DNA of 6,797 bases from Balneolaceae bacterium. GTDB lineage: Bacteria > Bacteroidota > Rhodothermia > Balneolales > Balneolaceae. How positions within the stretch are numbered: the first letter of the stretch is position 1; each line of letters begins with the position of its first letter. Below the pieces are notes generated by a model. It was not told the DNA's origin, did no database searches, and saw only the letters and a list, made by a program, of their open reading frames with translations. The DNA lies in assembly GCA_007118525.1 (NCBI GenBank), contig SKRK01000252.1, positions 1-6,797 on the forward strand. Direction: 5' to 3'. This document shows, one piece after another, positions 1-5,244 of this stretch. A program made the translations under genes and the position numbers.

Positions 1-230
1 CTGATTTCCTGATTGTGAACTCTAATTTTCATCGATGCATCGATACCGTCCAGCTCACCGGCCAGGCGGATGTCCATTAATATCAAATCGGGGAGCATTT
101 CAAGAGCAATTTCAACGGCTTCTTCACCGGTGGTTACCCTTGCAATAACATCACATCCAAGCTTTTCAACCATTTTCTCGGTCGACAGCCCAATGATCAG
201 ATCATCTTCTACTATTAGAACTTTCTTCAA
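1..230 (-). CDS. Response regulator receiver domain, N-terminal part (partial)
   Basis: Reading the minus strand from 230 to the left edge gives 76 residues of a CheY-like receiver domain; the rest, including any output domain, lies outside the window. It opens with MKKVLIVEDD, carrying the acidic pocket pair D9/D10. The phospho-acceptor Asp is D53 in LILMDIRL, followed by a DGIDA segment typical of the beta3-alpha3 loop. The conserved Thr and Lys of the later part are not visible. No ATG fits: an in-frame TGA lies about 40 nt upstream, and the only usual start codons after it are two TTGs. I chose the second (228-230) because the family normally begins just before the KKVLIVEDD strand and an AGAGGA stretch lies 4 nt upstream. 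The first TTG would add MTNLEDS. The gene is divergent from the etf cluster. Its target cannot be told from the receiver domain alone. Family call sure; start uncertain. Confidence 0.85.
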   Translation of the reverse strand, partial: MKKVLIVEDDLIIGLSTEKMVEKLGCDVIARVTTGEEAVEIALEMLPDLILMDIRLAGELDGIDASMKIRVHNQEI

Positions 231-320
231 ACTATCCTCTAAATTTGTCAAGGGTAATAATCACGCCTGTCTAAAAGAGAGTTCTGAAGGGAGTTCGTTA
301 CAATTTTCTTGATTTATTTT

Positions 321-339
321 CAGTTTATAATTTAAACTG
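321..339. repeat. Perfect 7-bp inverted repeat, AT-rich
   Basis: CAGTTTA (321-327) and TAAACTG (333-339) are exact reverse complements around a 5-nt spacer. The repeat lies about 90-110 nt upstream of the response-regulator start. Neither side carries a T-run, so a terminator is unlikely; an operator or a chance AT-rich palindrome are the alternatives. Confidence 0.4.
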
Positions 340-362
340 TTGAATATCATACTGATAGAATT

Positions 363-413
363 TTCAAATTTTGATATCCGGCTTTCAAATTCCATCTTTC
401 ATCTATTCAAATT
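363..413. repeat. Three TTCAAATT direct repeats at 21-22 bp spacing
   Basis: TTCAAATT occurs at 363-370, 384-391 and 406-413. The start-to-start distances of 21 and 22 bp are close to two helical turns, so the copies would face the same side of the DNA. That arrangement is common for arrays of regulator sites, but the motif is short and AT-rich and could be chance. Confidence 0.35.
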
Positions 414-564
414 CGTCAGATTTGAGAGTAAAACCCAATAATTTCATTGAAAACTGAGAGATTTATATAAGAAGGCATCTTCTATACCAATAGATCAACA
501 GTCAACTACAGAGCCCTTCTTCACACGCGATTAGCAAGAGTTGTTAACGCTGCTTGAGCACGAG

Positions 565-584
565 ATCCGGATAATCTGCCGGAT
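565..584. repeat. Small hairpin ATCCGG / CCGGAT
   Basis: ATCCGG (565-570) and CCGGAT (579-584) form a 6-bp stem with an 8-nt loop. The sequence after it is A/T-mixed with no T-run on the plus strand, so it is not a typical terminator. Role unknown. Confidence 0.35.
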
Positions 585-655
585 ATCAATTATAAAAATT
601 GCCCTAACACACGCTGAAGCAAAATCTTCCATCCCCGGCTCCGCCTCCCGGGTAT

Positions 656-704
656 CTCAAATGAATCGAATGAAGTTTTTTACTTCACGTTTTGTATATT
701 TGAG
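656..704. repeat. Nested inverted repeats upstream of etfB
   Basis: CTCAAAT (656-662) pairs with ATTTGAG (698-704). Between them TGAAGT (671-676) pairs with ACTTCA (682-687) around a T5 loop. The right outer arm overlaps the candidate -7 box at 695-702, so protein binding or DNA structure here could affect etf transcription. The arms are 42 bp apart start to start, close to four helical turns. Confidence 0.4.
695..702 (+). promoter_or_regulatory. Candidate -7 promoter box (TAnnTTTG type) for the etf cluster
   Basis: TATATTTG matches the TAnnTTTG -7 consensus known from Bacteroidota. It would place the transcript start some 40-45 nt before the etfB ATG. I do not see a clean TTG-type -33 element at the expected distance, so this is only a half match. 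Confidence 0.35.
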
Positions 705-754
705 GGAAGCAAAAAAAGCGGTTTCATACCCTAATCAATAAAATTCCATCAAGC

Positions 755-1525
755 ATGAAATTCTACGTTTGTATTAAACAGGTGCCCGATGTAAATGCTC
801 CTCTGCAAATAAAAGACGGACAGTTGGTACAAGACGCCGACAGAAATATTTTAAACGCCTACGATGCCTCTTCCATTGAAGAAGCACTGGTTATAACTGA
901 AGCTCACGGAGGTGAGGTTGAGGCTGTACTTATAGGTCCCGAAAAAGCAAAGGAGACACTTCGGAAAGCACTCGCCATGGGCGCAGACAGCGGTACCCAT
1001 ATTGTAACTTCCGGTGATGAAAACTATGATTCATTTGCATATGCAAAAATTCTTGCGACCTTTTTTAAAGACAAAGAGTATGGATACATATTATGTGGTA
1101 AGCAGAGCCAGGATACAGATTCAGGCCTGACCGGATCAATGCTCGCTGAAATGCTGAACCTGCCCTACTCGACAAACGCCGTTGGCCTGGAGCTGCAGGG
1201 AGATCATATTGTGGTAAAGCGCCAGGGTGACACGGGACAGGAGATGATTGAACTGGCTTCGCCAGGCCTTGTTACCTGCTCTAATGATATGAACGATCCA
1301 AGAATTCCAAGCCTGAAAGGGATTATGCAGTCCAAACGAAAACCGGTGGATACGATTGCACTATCTGATCTCAATGCCGGCATTTCAGAAGCTGATACAA
1401 AAACCAATATTCTCAGCTTTGAGGAAAAACCGGAGCGGGAACCGGGTAAAAAATATGAGGGTGAACCTGAAGAAATAGCAAGACAGGTTGCCCAATTGCT
1501 CGATACTGAAGAAAACGTCATCTAA
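755..1525 (+). CDS. etfB: Electron transfer flavoprotein subunit beta (EtfB/FixA family)
   Basis: This is the small subunit of the soluble EtfAB heterodimer, which collects electrons from acyl-CoA and related dehydrogenases and passes them to ETF:quinone oxidoreductase. At 256 residues the length is normal. Visible marks are the N-terminal CIKQVPD strand (6-12), the GPEKAKETLRKALAMGAD segment (61-78), GKQ at 115-117, and the family signature region at 154-174 (VKRQGDTGQE, then PGLVTC). The PRIPSLKGIMQSKRKP stretch (182-197) corresponds to the recognition loop; L187 aligns by eye with the anchoring Leu195 of human ETF-beta. The loop after GKQ reads SQDTDSGLTGS. It resembles the human DDDCNQTGQ, which I associate with AMP-binding, non-bifurcating ETFs, and not the DGDTAQVGP of diazotroph FixA; that comparison is from memory. 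No Shine-Dalgarno is obvious before the ATG. It is first in the cluster, with only 18 nt to etfA. Confidence 0.96.
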   Translation: MKFYVCIKQVPDVNAPLQIKDGQLVQDADRNILNAYDASSIEEALVITEAHGGEVEAVLIGPEKAKETLRKALAMGADSGTHIVTSGDENYDSFAYAKILATFFKDKEYGYILCGKQSQDTDSGLTGSMLAEMLNLPYSTNAVGLELQGDHIVVKRQGDTGQEMIELASPGLVTCSNDMNDPRIPSLKGIMQSKRKPVDTIALSDLNAGISEADTKTNILSFEEKPEREPGKKYEGEPEEIARQVAQLLDTEENVI

Positions 1526-1543
1526 ACATAACGAAATTCACTC

Positions 1544-2521
1544 ATGAGTACTCTACTAACCTACATCTCTATCAACGACGGTAAAATTAAACGTTCATCT
1601 CTTGAGGTTCTATCGCGATGTAATGAATTGGCTGAGAAACACGGCCTTAAATCCGCCGCTCTAATCATTGATCAGGATCCGGCACCCGCCGCTGAGACAT
1701 TAAAGACGTATGGGCCATCTGTTATTTACACTATAAAGAATCCAATCTTTAAAAATCACCTGAATACACCTCTGCTAAAGGCTCTCTCAACAGCGGTAAA
1801 GCAGATCGATCCACGGGTAGTTGCATTTGCATCAACTGAAGGATCCAAGGATATTCTGGGTGCACTGGCAGCAAACCTGAGTGCAGCGGCACTTGCCGAT
1901 ATGTCGGAATTTGATTTAACCGACGACGGAGTAAAGGGAAAAAGGCCTATAATGGCATCAAAGATAATCTCAGCCGTTGAAGCTAAGGGGACTCCAGTGG
2001 TGTTAACCGTGCGGTCCGGCTCGTACGACGTTGTTGAAAAGCAGACGGATAGCTCCGTTGAATCCATCGACTTTGCATTCAGTGAAGATGAGCTTAAAGT
2101 AACCCTTAAAGAGATCATCAGTGCCTCATCCGACCGGATTGATCTCTCTGAAGCGGAAGTCGTTATAGCGGCAGGCCGCGGAGTAAAAGATGAGGAGGGC
2201 CGTAAACTGATTTCAGAACTGGCATCCGTATTGAATGCCGGTATTGGTGCATCCCGGGCATTAACGGAAGGCGGTGCATACGATCCAAGCCTTCAAATTG
2301 GACAGACCGGTAAGGTGGTGTCACCACAACTCTACATTGGAGTGGGGATCTCAGGAGCCATTCAGCACGTTGCCGGCATGGCGAACAGCAAGGTAATAGT
2401 AGCCATCAATAAAGACCCCGACGCCCCTATTTTTGATATTGCCGATTACGGTCTGGTTGGAGACCTCTACAAAGTGCTTCCACCCTTTATTGAAGAACTG
2501 AAAAAGATTAAACAAAATTAG
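1544..2521 (+). CDS. etfA: Electron transfer flavoprotein subunit alpha (EtfA/FixB family)
   Basis: This is the large subunit of ETF, carrying the redox-active FAD in its C-terminal domain. The 325 residues are of usual length. The N-terminal alpha/beta domain covers about 1-195. The FAD domain starts at VVIAAGRGVKDEEG (206-219) and shows IGASRAL (234-240), GQTGKVVSPQLYI (253-265), GISGAIQHVAGM (268-279), the AINKDPDAPIFD stretch (287-298) and ADYGLVGD (300-307). LYIGVGISGAIQH followed by VAIN fits the EtfA signature, with Gly where Ala/Thr is usual. R238, T255 and H274 sit where flavin-contacting residues lie in human ETF-alpha. AAGRG replaces the common SGGRG, a mild change. No extra ferredoxin domain is present at the N-terminus. 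Almost certainly co-transcribed with etfB. A 142-nt structured gap follows before the next gene. Confidence 0.96.
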   Translation: MSTLLTYISINDGKIKRSSLEVLSRCNELAEKHGLKSAALIIDQDPAPAAETLKTYGPSVIYTIKNPIFKNHLNTPLLKALSTAVKQIDPRVVAFASTEGSKDILGALAANLSAAALADMSEFDLTDDGVKGKRPIMASKIISAVEAKGTPVVLTVRSGSYDVVEKQTDSSVESIDFAFSEDELKVTLKEIISASSDRIDLSEAEVVIAAGRGVKDEEGRKLISELASVLNAGIGASRALTEGGAYDPSLQIGQTGKVVSPQLYIGVGISGAIQHVAGMANSKVIVAINKDPDAPIFDIADYGLVGDLYKVLPPFIEELKKIKQN

Positions 2522-2533
2522 ATTTGAGATAAA

Positions 2534-2660
2534 AGTCTTGAGTCCTGAGTCATGAGAATAGTTTATTCTAAACTCGTGATAACCAGGAAACCCTCATTAA
2601 TGGCGGTTGCAGATTTCGCTGCAACCTCAAGACTCACGACTCAAGTCTGCTGACTAACTC
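2534..2660. repeat. Heptad-repeat palindrome between etfA and the FixC-like gene
   Basis: The left arm (2534-2556) is three tandem units of AGTCNTG plus AG. The right arm (2626-2648) is the inverted version with CTCANGA-like units, and the 7-nt rhythm continues more loosely to 2660. By hand alignment the 23-nt arms are complementary at 20 of 23 positions. The 69-nt core holds two perfect hairpins: AGTTTA/TAAACT (2560-2574, 3-nt loop) and GGTTGCAG/CTGCAACC (2605-2626, 6-nt loop, its last base shared with the outer arm). The result is a branched fold filling most of the intergenic gap and ending just before the ATG at 2664. There is no T-run after it, so it does not look like a simple terminator. 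Alternatives are a REP-like or MITE-like element, an mRNA processing site, or translation control of the downstream gene. Confidence 0.75.
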
Positions 2661-2663
2661 ACT

Positions 2664-3986
2664 ATGGACGAAAAATTTGACTGTATCATTGTAGGTGCCG
2701 GAGTGGCCGGTTTGGGAGCAGCTATGACTCTCGCAAGAAACAACATGAAATTTCTGCTCATCGAGAAAGGTGAATTTCCCGGAGCAAAGAACGTTTCCGG
2801 CGGGGTGCTATGGGGCAACGACCTGGCAAAACTGGTTCCCAACTATTGGGAAGAAGACGGCGGCTGGGACCGGTTCATCAACCACAGGAGGCTTACATTT
2901 ATGGATGAACAGTCCACGTTCTCTGTGGATTTCAAATCATCCCACTTTAATGAGCCCCCTTATACCGGTGTGGTGGTTCTGCGATCCAAGTTCGACCGCT
3001 GGCTGGCCGACAAAGTTCAGGAAGCGATTGACGCCAGCGACTACGCCATGGACTCATTCATTGCACCCAACATTTTAGTCGAGGAGATCCTGCTTGAGGA
3101 TGACAAAGCAGTAGGCATCAAGGCCGGCGGTGATGAGTTCTATTCCGATTCGGTAATACTGGCTGAAGGCGTAAACAACCTTCTAACCCGTCAGGTTGGG
3201 CTTCAAGACAAGTATGTTCCTGCCGATCATATGCTTACCGGGGTGAAGGAGATTATCCGTTACGATCAAAAAGTTTTGGAAGACCGTTTTCAGCTGAATG
3301 GCAAAAGCGGCATGAGTAACGAATTTGTGGGATACGCAACCAACGGGGTTGAGGGAGGAGGGTTTCTCTATACCAATAAAGACACCATATCCATCGGCCT
3401 TGTTTTGGGCCTGAAAGATCTGCGGGAGAAGGAACAAAAACCTCACGATATTCTTAATGAGTTCAAGAAACATCCTGTAATTGCAGATACCATTCGCGGT
3501 GGCGAAGTTGTGGAGTATTCCGCACATATTGTCTCTTCGGGCGATAAACGGGTTATGCCAAAACAGCTTTACAAAGCGGGACTGGTGGTTTGCGGTGAAG
3601 CCGCCAATCTTTTATTGAATGCCGGAAAAGCCATTCAGGGAATGGACTATGCCATGAGATCGGGTATACTTGCAGCTGAAACAATTACAGAGGCTAAAAA
3701 AGCAGGAGATTTTGGTGAATCTGCAATGAAAAAATACCAGGATACCCTTGAAAACAGTTATATCATGAAAGATATCAACAATTTTCAGGATGCGGTTCAC
3801 CTGTTGCACGATCCGGTAATGACCCAAAAGATGCCAAACCTGATTTGTGATTTCGGACGGAACTTCTTTAGTATTAAAAACGAACCGACACCCAAATCAC
3901 GGGAAATGCTCAAGGGTGCAATCAAACGGCATGCCTCGTATTGGGAATTGATTAAACTGGGTGCTAAGGGCGCGAAAGCGTTGTAG
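2664..3986 (+). CDS. fixC: FixC-like electron transfer flavoprotein:quinone oxidoreductase, flavoprotein part
   Basis: This FAD enzyme takes electrons from reduced ETF and, with its iron-sulfur partner, reduces membrane quinone. The 440 residues match bacterial FixC and fall short of the fused mitochondrial-type ETF-QO, because the C-terminal 4Fe-4S domain is absent and appears as the separate gene at 4208. The N-terminal Rossmann fold reads CIIVGAGVAGLGAA (7-20), with GAGVAG as the dinucleotide loop and E34 for the ribose. Next come an SGG segment (45-47), VVLRSKFDRWLA (104-115), LAEGVNN (166-172), GGGFLYTNKDTISIGLVL (231-248), and the second FAD motif LVVCGEAANLLLN (307-319) leading to QGMDYAMRSGILAAE (325-339). 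GEAAN replaces the commoner GDAAG. No transmembrane helix is obvious, so attachment would be by a shallow amphipathic surface, as in the family. The ATG choice puts the Rossmann strand at the usual distance. Geranylgeranyl-reductase-like proteins are related, but the etf neighbours settle the call. Confidence 0.93.
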   Translation: MDEKFDCIIVGAGVAGLGAAMTLARNNMKFLLIEKGEFPGAKNVSGGVLWGNDLAKLVPNYWEEDGGWDRFINHRRLTFMDEQSTFSVDFKSSHFNEPPYTGVVVLRSKFDRWLADKVQEAIDASDYAMDSFIAPNILVEEILLEDDKAVGIKAGGDEFYSDSVILAEGVNNLLTRQVGLQDKYVPADHMLTGVKEIIRYDQKVLEDRFQLNGKSGMSNEFVGYATNGVEGGGFLYTNKDTISIGLVLGLKDLREKEQKPHDILNEFKKHPVIADTIRGGEVVEYSAHIVSSGDKRVMPKQLYKAGLVVCGEAANLLLNAGKAIQGMDYAMRSGILAAETITEAKKAGDFGESAMKKYQDTLENSYIMKDINNFQDAVHLLHDPVMTQKMPNLICDFGRNFFSIKNEPTPKSREMLKGAIKRHASYWELIKLGAKGAKAL

Positions 3987-3994
3987 GGCAGTTG

Positions 3995-4030
3995 CAACTT
4001 CAAAGCGTTTTTTGGGAGCGTGTGAAGTTG
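3995..4030. repeat. Hairpin after the FixC-like gene (CAACTTCA / TGAAGTTG)
   Basis: An exact 8-bp inverted repeat, CAACTTCA (3995-4002) and TGAAGTTG (4023-4030), surrounds a 20-nt loop and starts 8 nt after the stop codon. TGAAGTTG recurs at 4114-4121, so the left arm could instead pair with the larger palindrome downstream. It may be a decayed attenuator; no T-run follows. Confidence 0.5.
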
Positions 4031-4036
4031 ATTAAA

Positions 4037-4149
4037 GAGTTGGCAATTGGCAATTTACAGTTGACAACTCCGTAACTGTAGATTTTATTCCCTATGTACT
4101 CTTATTTCAGATCTGAAGTTGTCAACTGCATACTGCCTACTGTCAACTT
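4037..4149. repeat. Heptad-repeat palindrome between the FixC-like and FixX-like genes
   Basis: The left arm (4037-4069) steps in 7-nt units such as AGTTGGC, AATTGGC, AATTTAC and AGTTGAC. The right arm (4117-4149) carries the inverted series, with units like AACTGCA, TACTGCC and TACTGTC. By hand alignment the 33-nt arms are complementary at 26 positions, including a perfect 12-bp block next to the core (4058-4069 with 4117-4128). The 47-nt AT-rich core contains the palindrome CAGATCTG (4108-4115). The layout matches the element at 2534-2660, but the unit sequence differs. It ends about 60 nt before the fixX start and lies within the 221-nt gap. Confidence 0.75.
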
Positions 4150-4207
4150 TTAAAGTATATGTAATCTCAAACAAATAAATTTCCAATAATCATAAATAAT
4201 CGTCAAA

Positions 4208-4510
4208 ATGAAACTCCTATCTCTTCCCGAGCGGCTCGGACTTATCAGTTATCGTAACCAGGCAAAATCAGATATTAAGCCTCATATTTTGGTGAACACT
4301 GATATTTGTAACTCCACTTGTCCGCACAAATGTACTACCTATGTATGCCCTGCCAACTGCTATACCAAAGATGAAAACGGCAAGGTTCATTTTCAGGTAG
4401 AAGATTGCATTGAGTGCGGCACCTGCATGTATGCCTGCGACCAAGGGGCTGTGAGCTGGGAGTTTCCGGATCCTGAAATCGGGCGTGGTGTAACATGGAA
4501 CTATGGCTAG
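4208..4510 (+). CDS. fixX: FixX-like ferredoxin, iron-sulfur partner of the FixC-like protein
   Basis: A 100-residue ferredoxin-like protein equivalent to the C-terminal iron-sulfur domain of fused ETF-QO. It should relay electrons between the FAD of the FixC-like protein and the quinone. The N-terminal LPERLGLISYR and PHILVNTDIC segments follow the FixX pattern. Nine cysteines are visible: C34, C38, C42, C47, C51, C67, C70, C73 and C77. C67-x2-C70-x2-C73 in CIECGTC, together with C47 of the CP motif, would bind one 4Fe-4S cluster. C34, C38, C42 and C77 could support a second cluster, but their x3-x3 spacing is looser than in classic 2[4Fe-4S] ferredoxins. The tail AVSWEFPDPEIGRGVTWNYG matches the family's WxxP...YG ending. 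It closes the etf cluster. The A-rich leader has no Shine-Dalgarno. A strong intrinsic terminator for it is not evident. Confidence 0.93.
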   Translation: MKLLSLPERLGLISYRNQAKSDIKPHILVNTDICNSTCPHKCTTYVCPANCYTKDENGKVHFQVEDCIECGTCMYACDQGAVSWEFPDPEIGRGVTWNYG

Positions 4511-4577
4511 ATCATTGATGGATTTGTGTAAACGATCCTGTTTCTATTCTTCTTTTCATCAGGTTATGCGTGAATCC

Positions 4578-4612
4578 AAAAAAAAAGGCTCCCTCACAAT
4601 GTGAAAGAGCCT
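4578..4612 (-). terminator. Intrinsic terminator of the minus-strand lipoprotein gene
   Basis: AGGCTC (4586-4591) pairs with GAGCCT (4607-4612). Inside a 2x2 internal loop, TCAC (4594-4597) pairs with GTGA (4601-4604) around a 3-nt loop. Nine consecutive A's (4578-4586) flank it on the left, so on the minus strand the hairpin ends in a T9 run, about 28 nt after the lipoprotein stop. On the plus strand no T-run follows. Confidence 0.85.
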
Positions 4613-4639
4613 GATTAATTGATGTACGTGATCTGCGAA

Positions 4640-4972
4640 CTACCTTTCAAGTGCCAGTTGTAACCGAGTTCCTCCGTCTACAATATCCACACTTTTTTCA
4701 ATAGTACCATATCCTTCAGCTTCGATGGAAACGTTTTGTGTTCCAACCGATATATCCCTTGCTGTGAATGTTCCGTTGCTCTCTGTATTCACTGTTATTC
4801 CGTCGTTCATAAATCGGATTTGTGCATTTGCAATGCGATCAAAGGACTCGCTGTCAACTACAACTCCTGCAACATGGGTCACTTCATCCGAGGTTAGTGC
4901 ACTTGGAGAGGCGCACCCCATGGCTATAAACATTAATATTAAAATGGCAGGTATAACTTTTAATTTCATCAT
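4640..4972 (-). CDS. Small lipoprotein with carboxypeptidase-regulatory-like beta domain
   Basis: The 110-residue product begins with a short basic, then hydrophobic signal (MMKLKVIPAILILMF) ending in IAMGC. C20 is the likely lipidated cysteine; Ala at the -3 position is a weaker lipobox residue than the usual Leu. The mature part starts with a short Ser/Thr-rich linker. About residues 34-108 then look like one beta-sandwich of the carboxypeptidase-regulatory (CarboxypepD_reg-like/PEGA-like) type: VAGVVVDSESFDRIANAQI, DGITVNTESNGTFTARDI, VGTQNVSIEAEGYGTIEKSVDI. Such domains usually sit at the front of TonB-dependent receptors or on secreted proteins; here one stands alone on a lipid anchor. 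Partner and function are unknown. Either of two adjacent ATGs could be the start. It is transcribed against the etf cluster and away from the acyl-CoA dehydrogenase gene, and has its own terminator, so it is an independent unit. Confidence 0.75.
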   Translation of the reverse strand: MMKLKVIPAILILMFIAMGCASPSALTSDEVTHVAGVVVDSESFDRIANAQIRFMNDGITVNTESNGTFTARDISVGTQNVSIEAEGYGTIEKSVDIVDGGTRLQLALER

Positions 4973-5199
4973 AATTTTATTTGTGTTGTGGTTTTTTCCT
5001 GTTTTGGTTAGTCATCCATTACCATAAAGAAAATTCAGGTGAAATTGTTCCATCAGAAGTGCTTACAGCCAAAAACCATTGCTGATTTTTATTAAAATTG
5101 CATAATTACAGAACGGAACATCCACTAATTAACTTCCTTATAAATTAAAGTTATCATTTTTTTTCATAAACCATTAAATGAAAAACCGGCAAAAAACGT

Positions 5200-5220
5200 T
5201 ATATTTTGGAAGCGGTTCCA
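5200..5220 (+). promoter_or_regulatory. LacI/CcpA-like operator palindrome at a candidate acyl-CoA dehydrogenase promoter
   Basis: TGGAAGCGGTTCCA (5207-5220) is a 14-bp near-perfect palindrome with a central CG, symmetric at 12 of 14 positions. It closely resembles operators of the LacI/GalR/CcpA family (TGNAANCGNTNNCA type). Immediately before and partly overlapping it is TATATTTTG (5200-5208), similar to the lineage's -7 box with one extra base. The ATG lies 24 nt after the palindrome, so a bound protein would cover the promoter or transcript start. The regulator is not in the window. Confidence 0.45.
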
Positions 5221-5244
5221 TAAATTAAACCTTAGAAGTAAAAA

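Larger units (their letters stand above)
231..754. other. Long divergent intergenic region between response regulator and etfB
   Basis: About 520 nt without a convincing gene separate two divergent genes. The left half is strongly AT-rich and holds a perfect 7-bp inverted repeat (321-339) and three copies of TTCAAATT (363-413). The right half has a small hairpin (565-584), a short GC-rich patch around 633-652, nested inverted repeats (656-704) and a -7-like box next to etfB. A 66-codon frame at 541-741 would need a TTG start and has no recognisable motif, so I treat it as non-coding. I see no tRNA-like fold and no CRISPR-like array. Confidence 0.6.

Noticed and set aside
541..741. A 66-codon plus-strand frame just before etfB
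   Set aside because: It needs a TTG start, has no Shine-Dalgarno or recognisable motif, and overlaps the candidate etf promoter and its inverted repeats, so coding is unlikely.
2534..2660. CRISPR-like array or classical insertion sequence
   Set aside because: Units are 7 nt without unique spacers, there are no cas genes, no transposase frame and no visible target-site duplication.
755..4510. Electron-bifurcating Fix complex linked to nitrogen fixation
   Set aside because: No nif-related gene is visible, EtfB lacks the DGDTAQVGP-type loop, and an acyl-CoA dehydrogenase is the nearest metabolic partner. An ordinary ETF role fits better.
4520..4538. Possible etf-cluster terminator (GGAT/ATCC hairpin followed by a T-rich stretch)
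   Set aside because: The stem has only 4 clean base pairs with an 11-nt loop, too weak to call, although the T-rich tail to about 4558 is suggestive.
4725..5027. Plus-strand frame of 100 codons opposite the lipoprotein gene
   Set aside because: It is the antisense shadow of the lipoprotein, which has a signal peptide, a domain pattern and a matching terminator on the minus strand.
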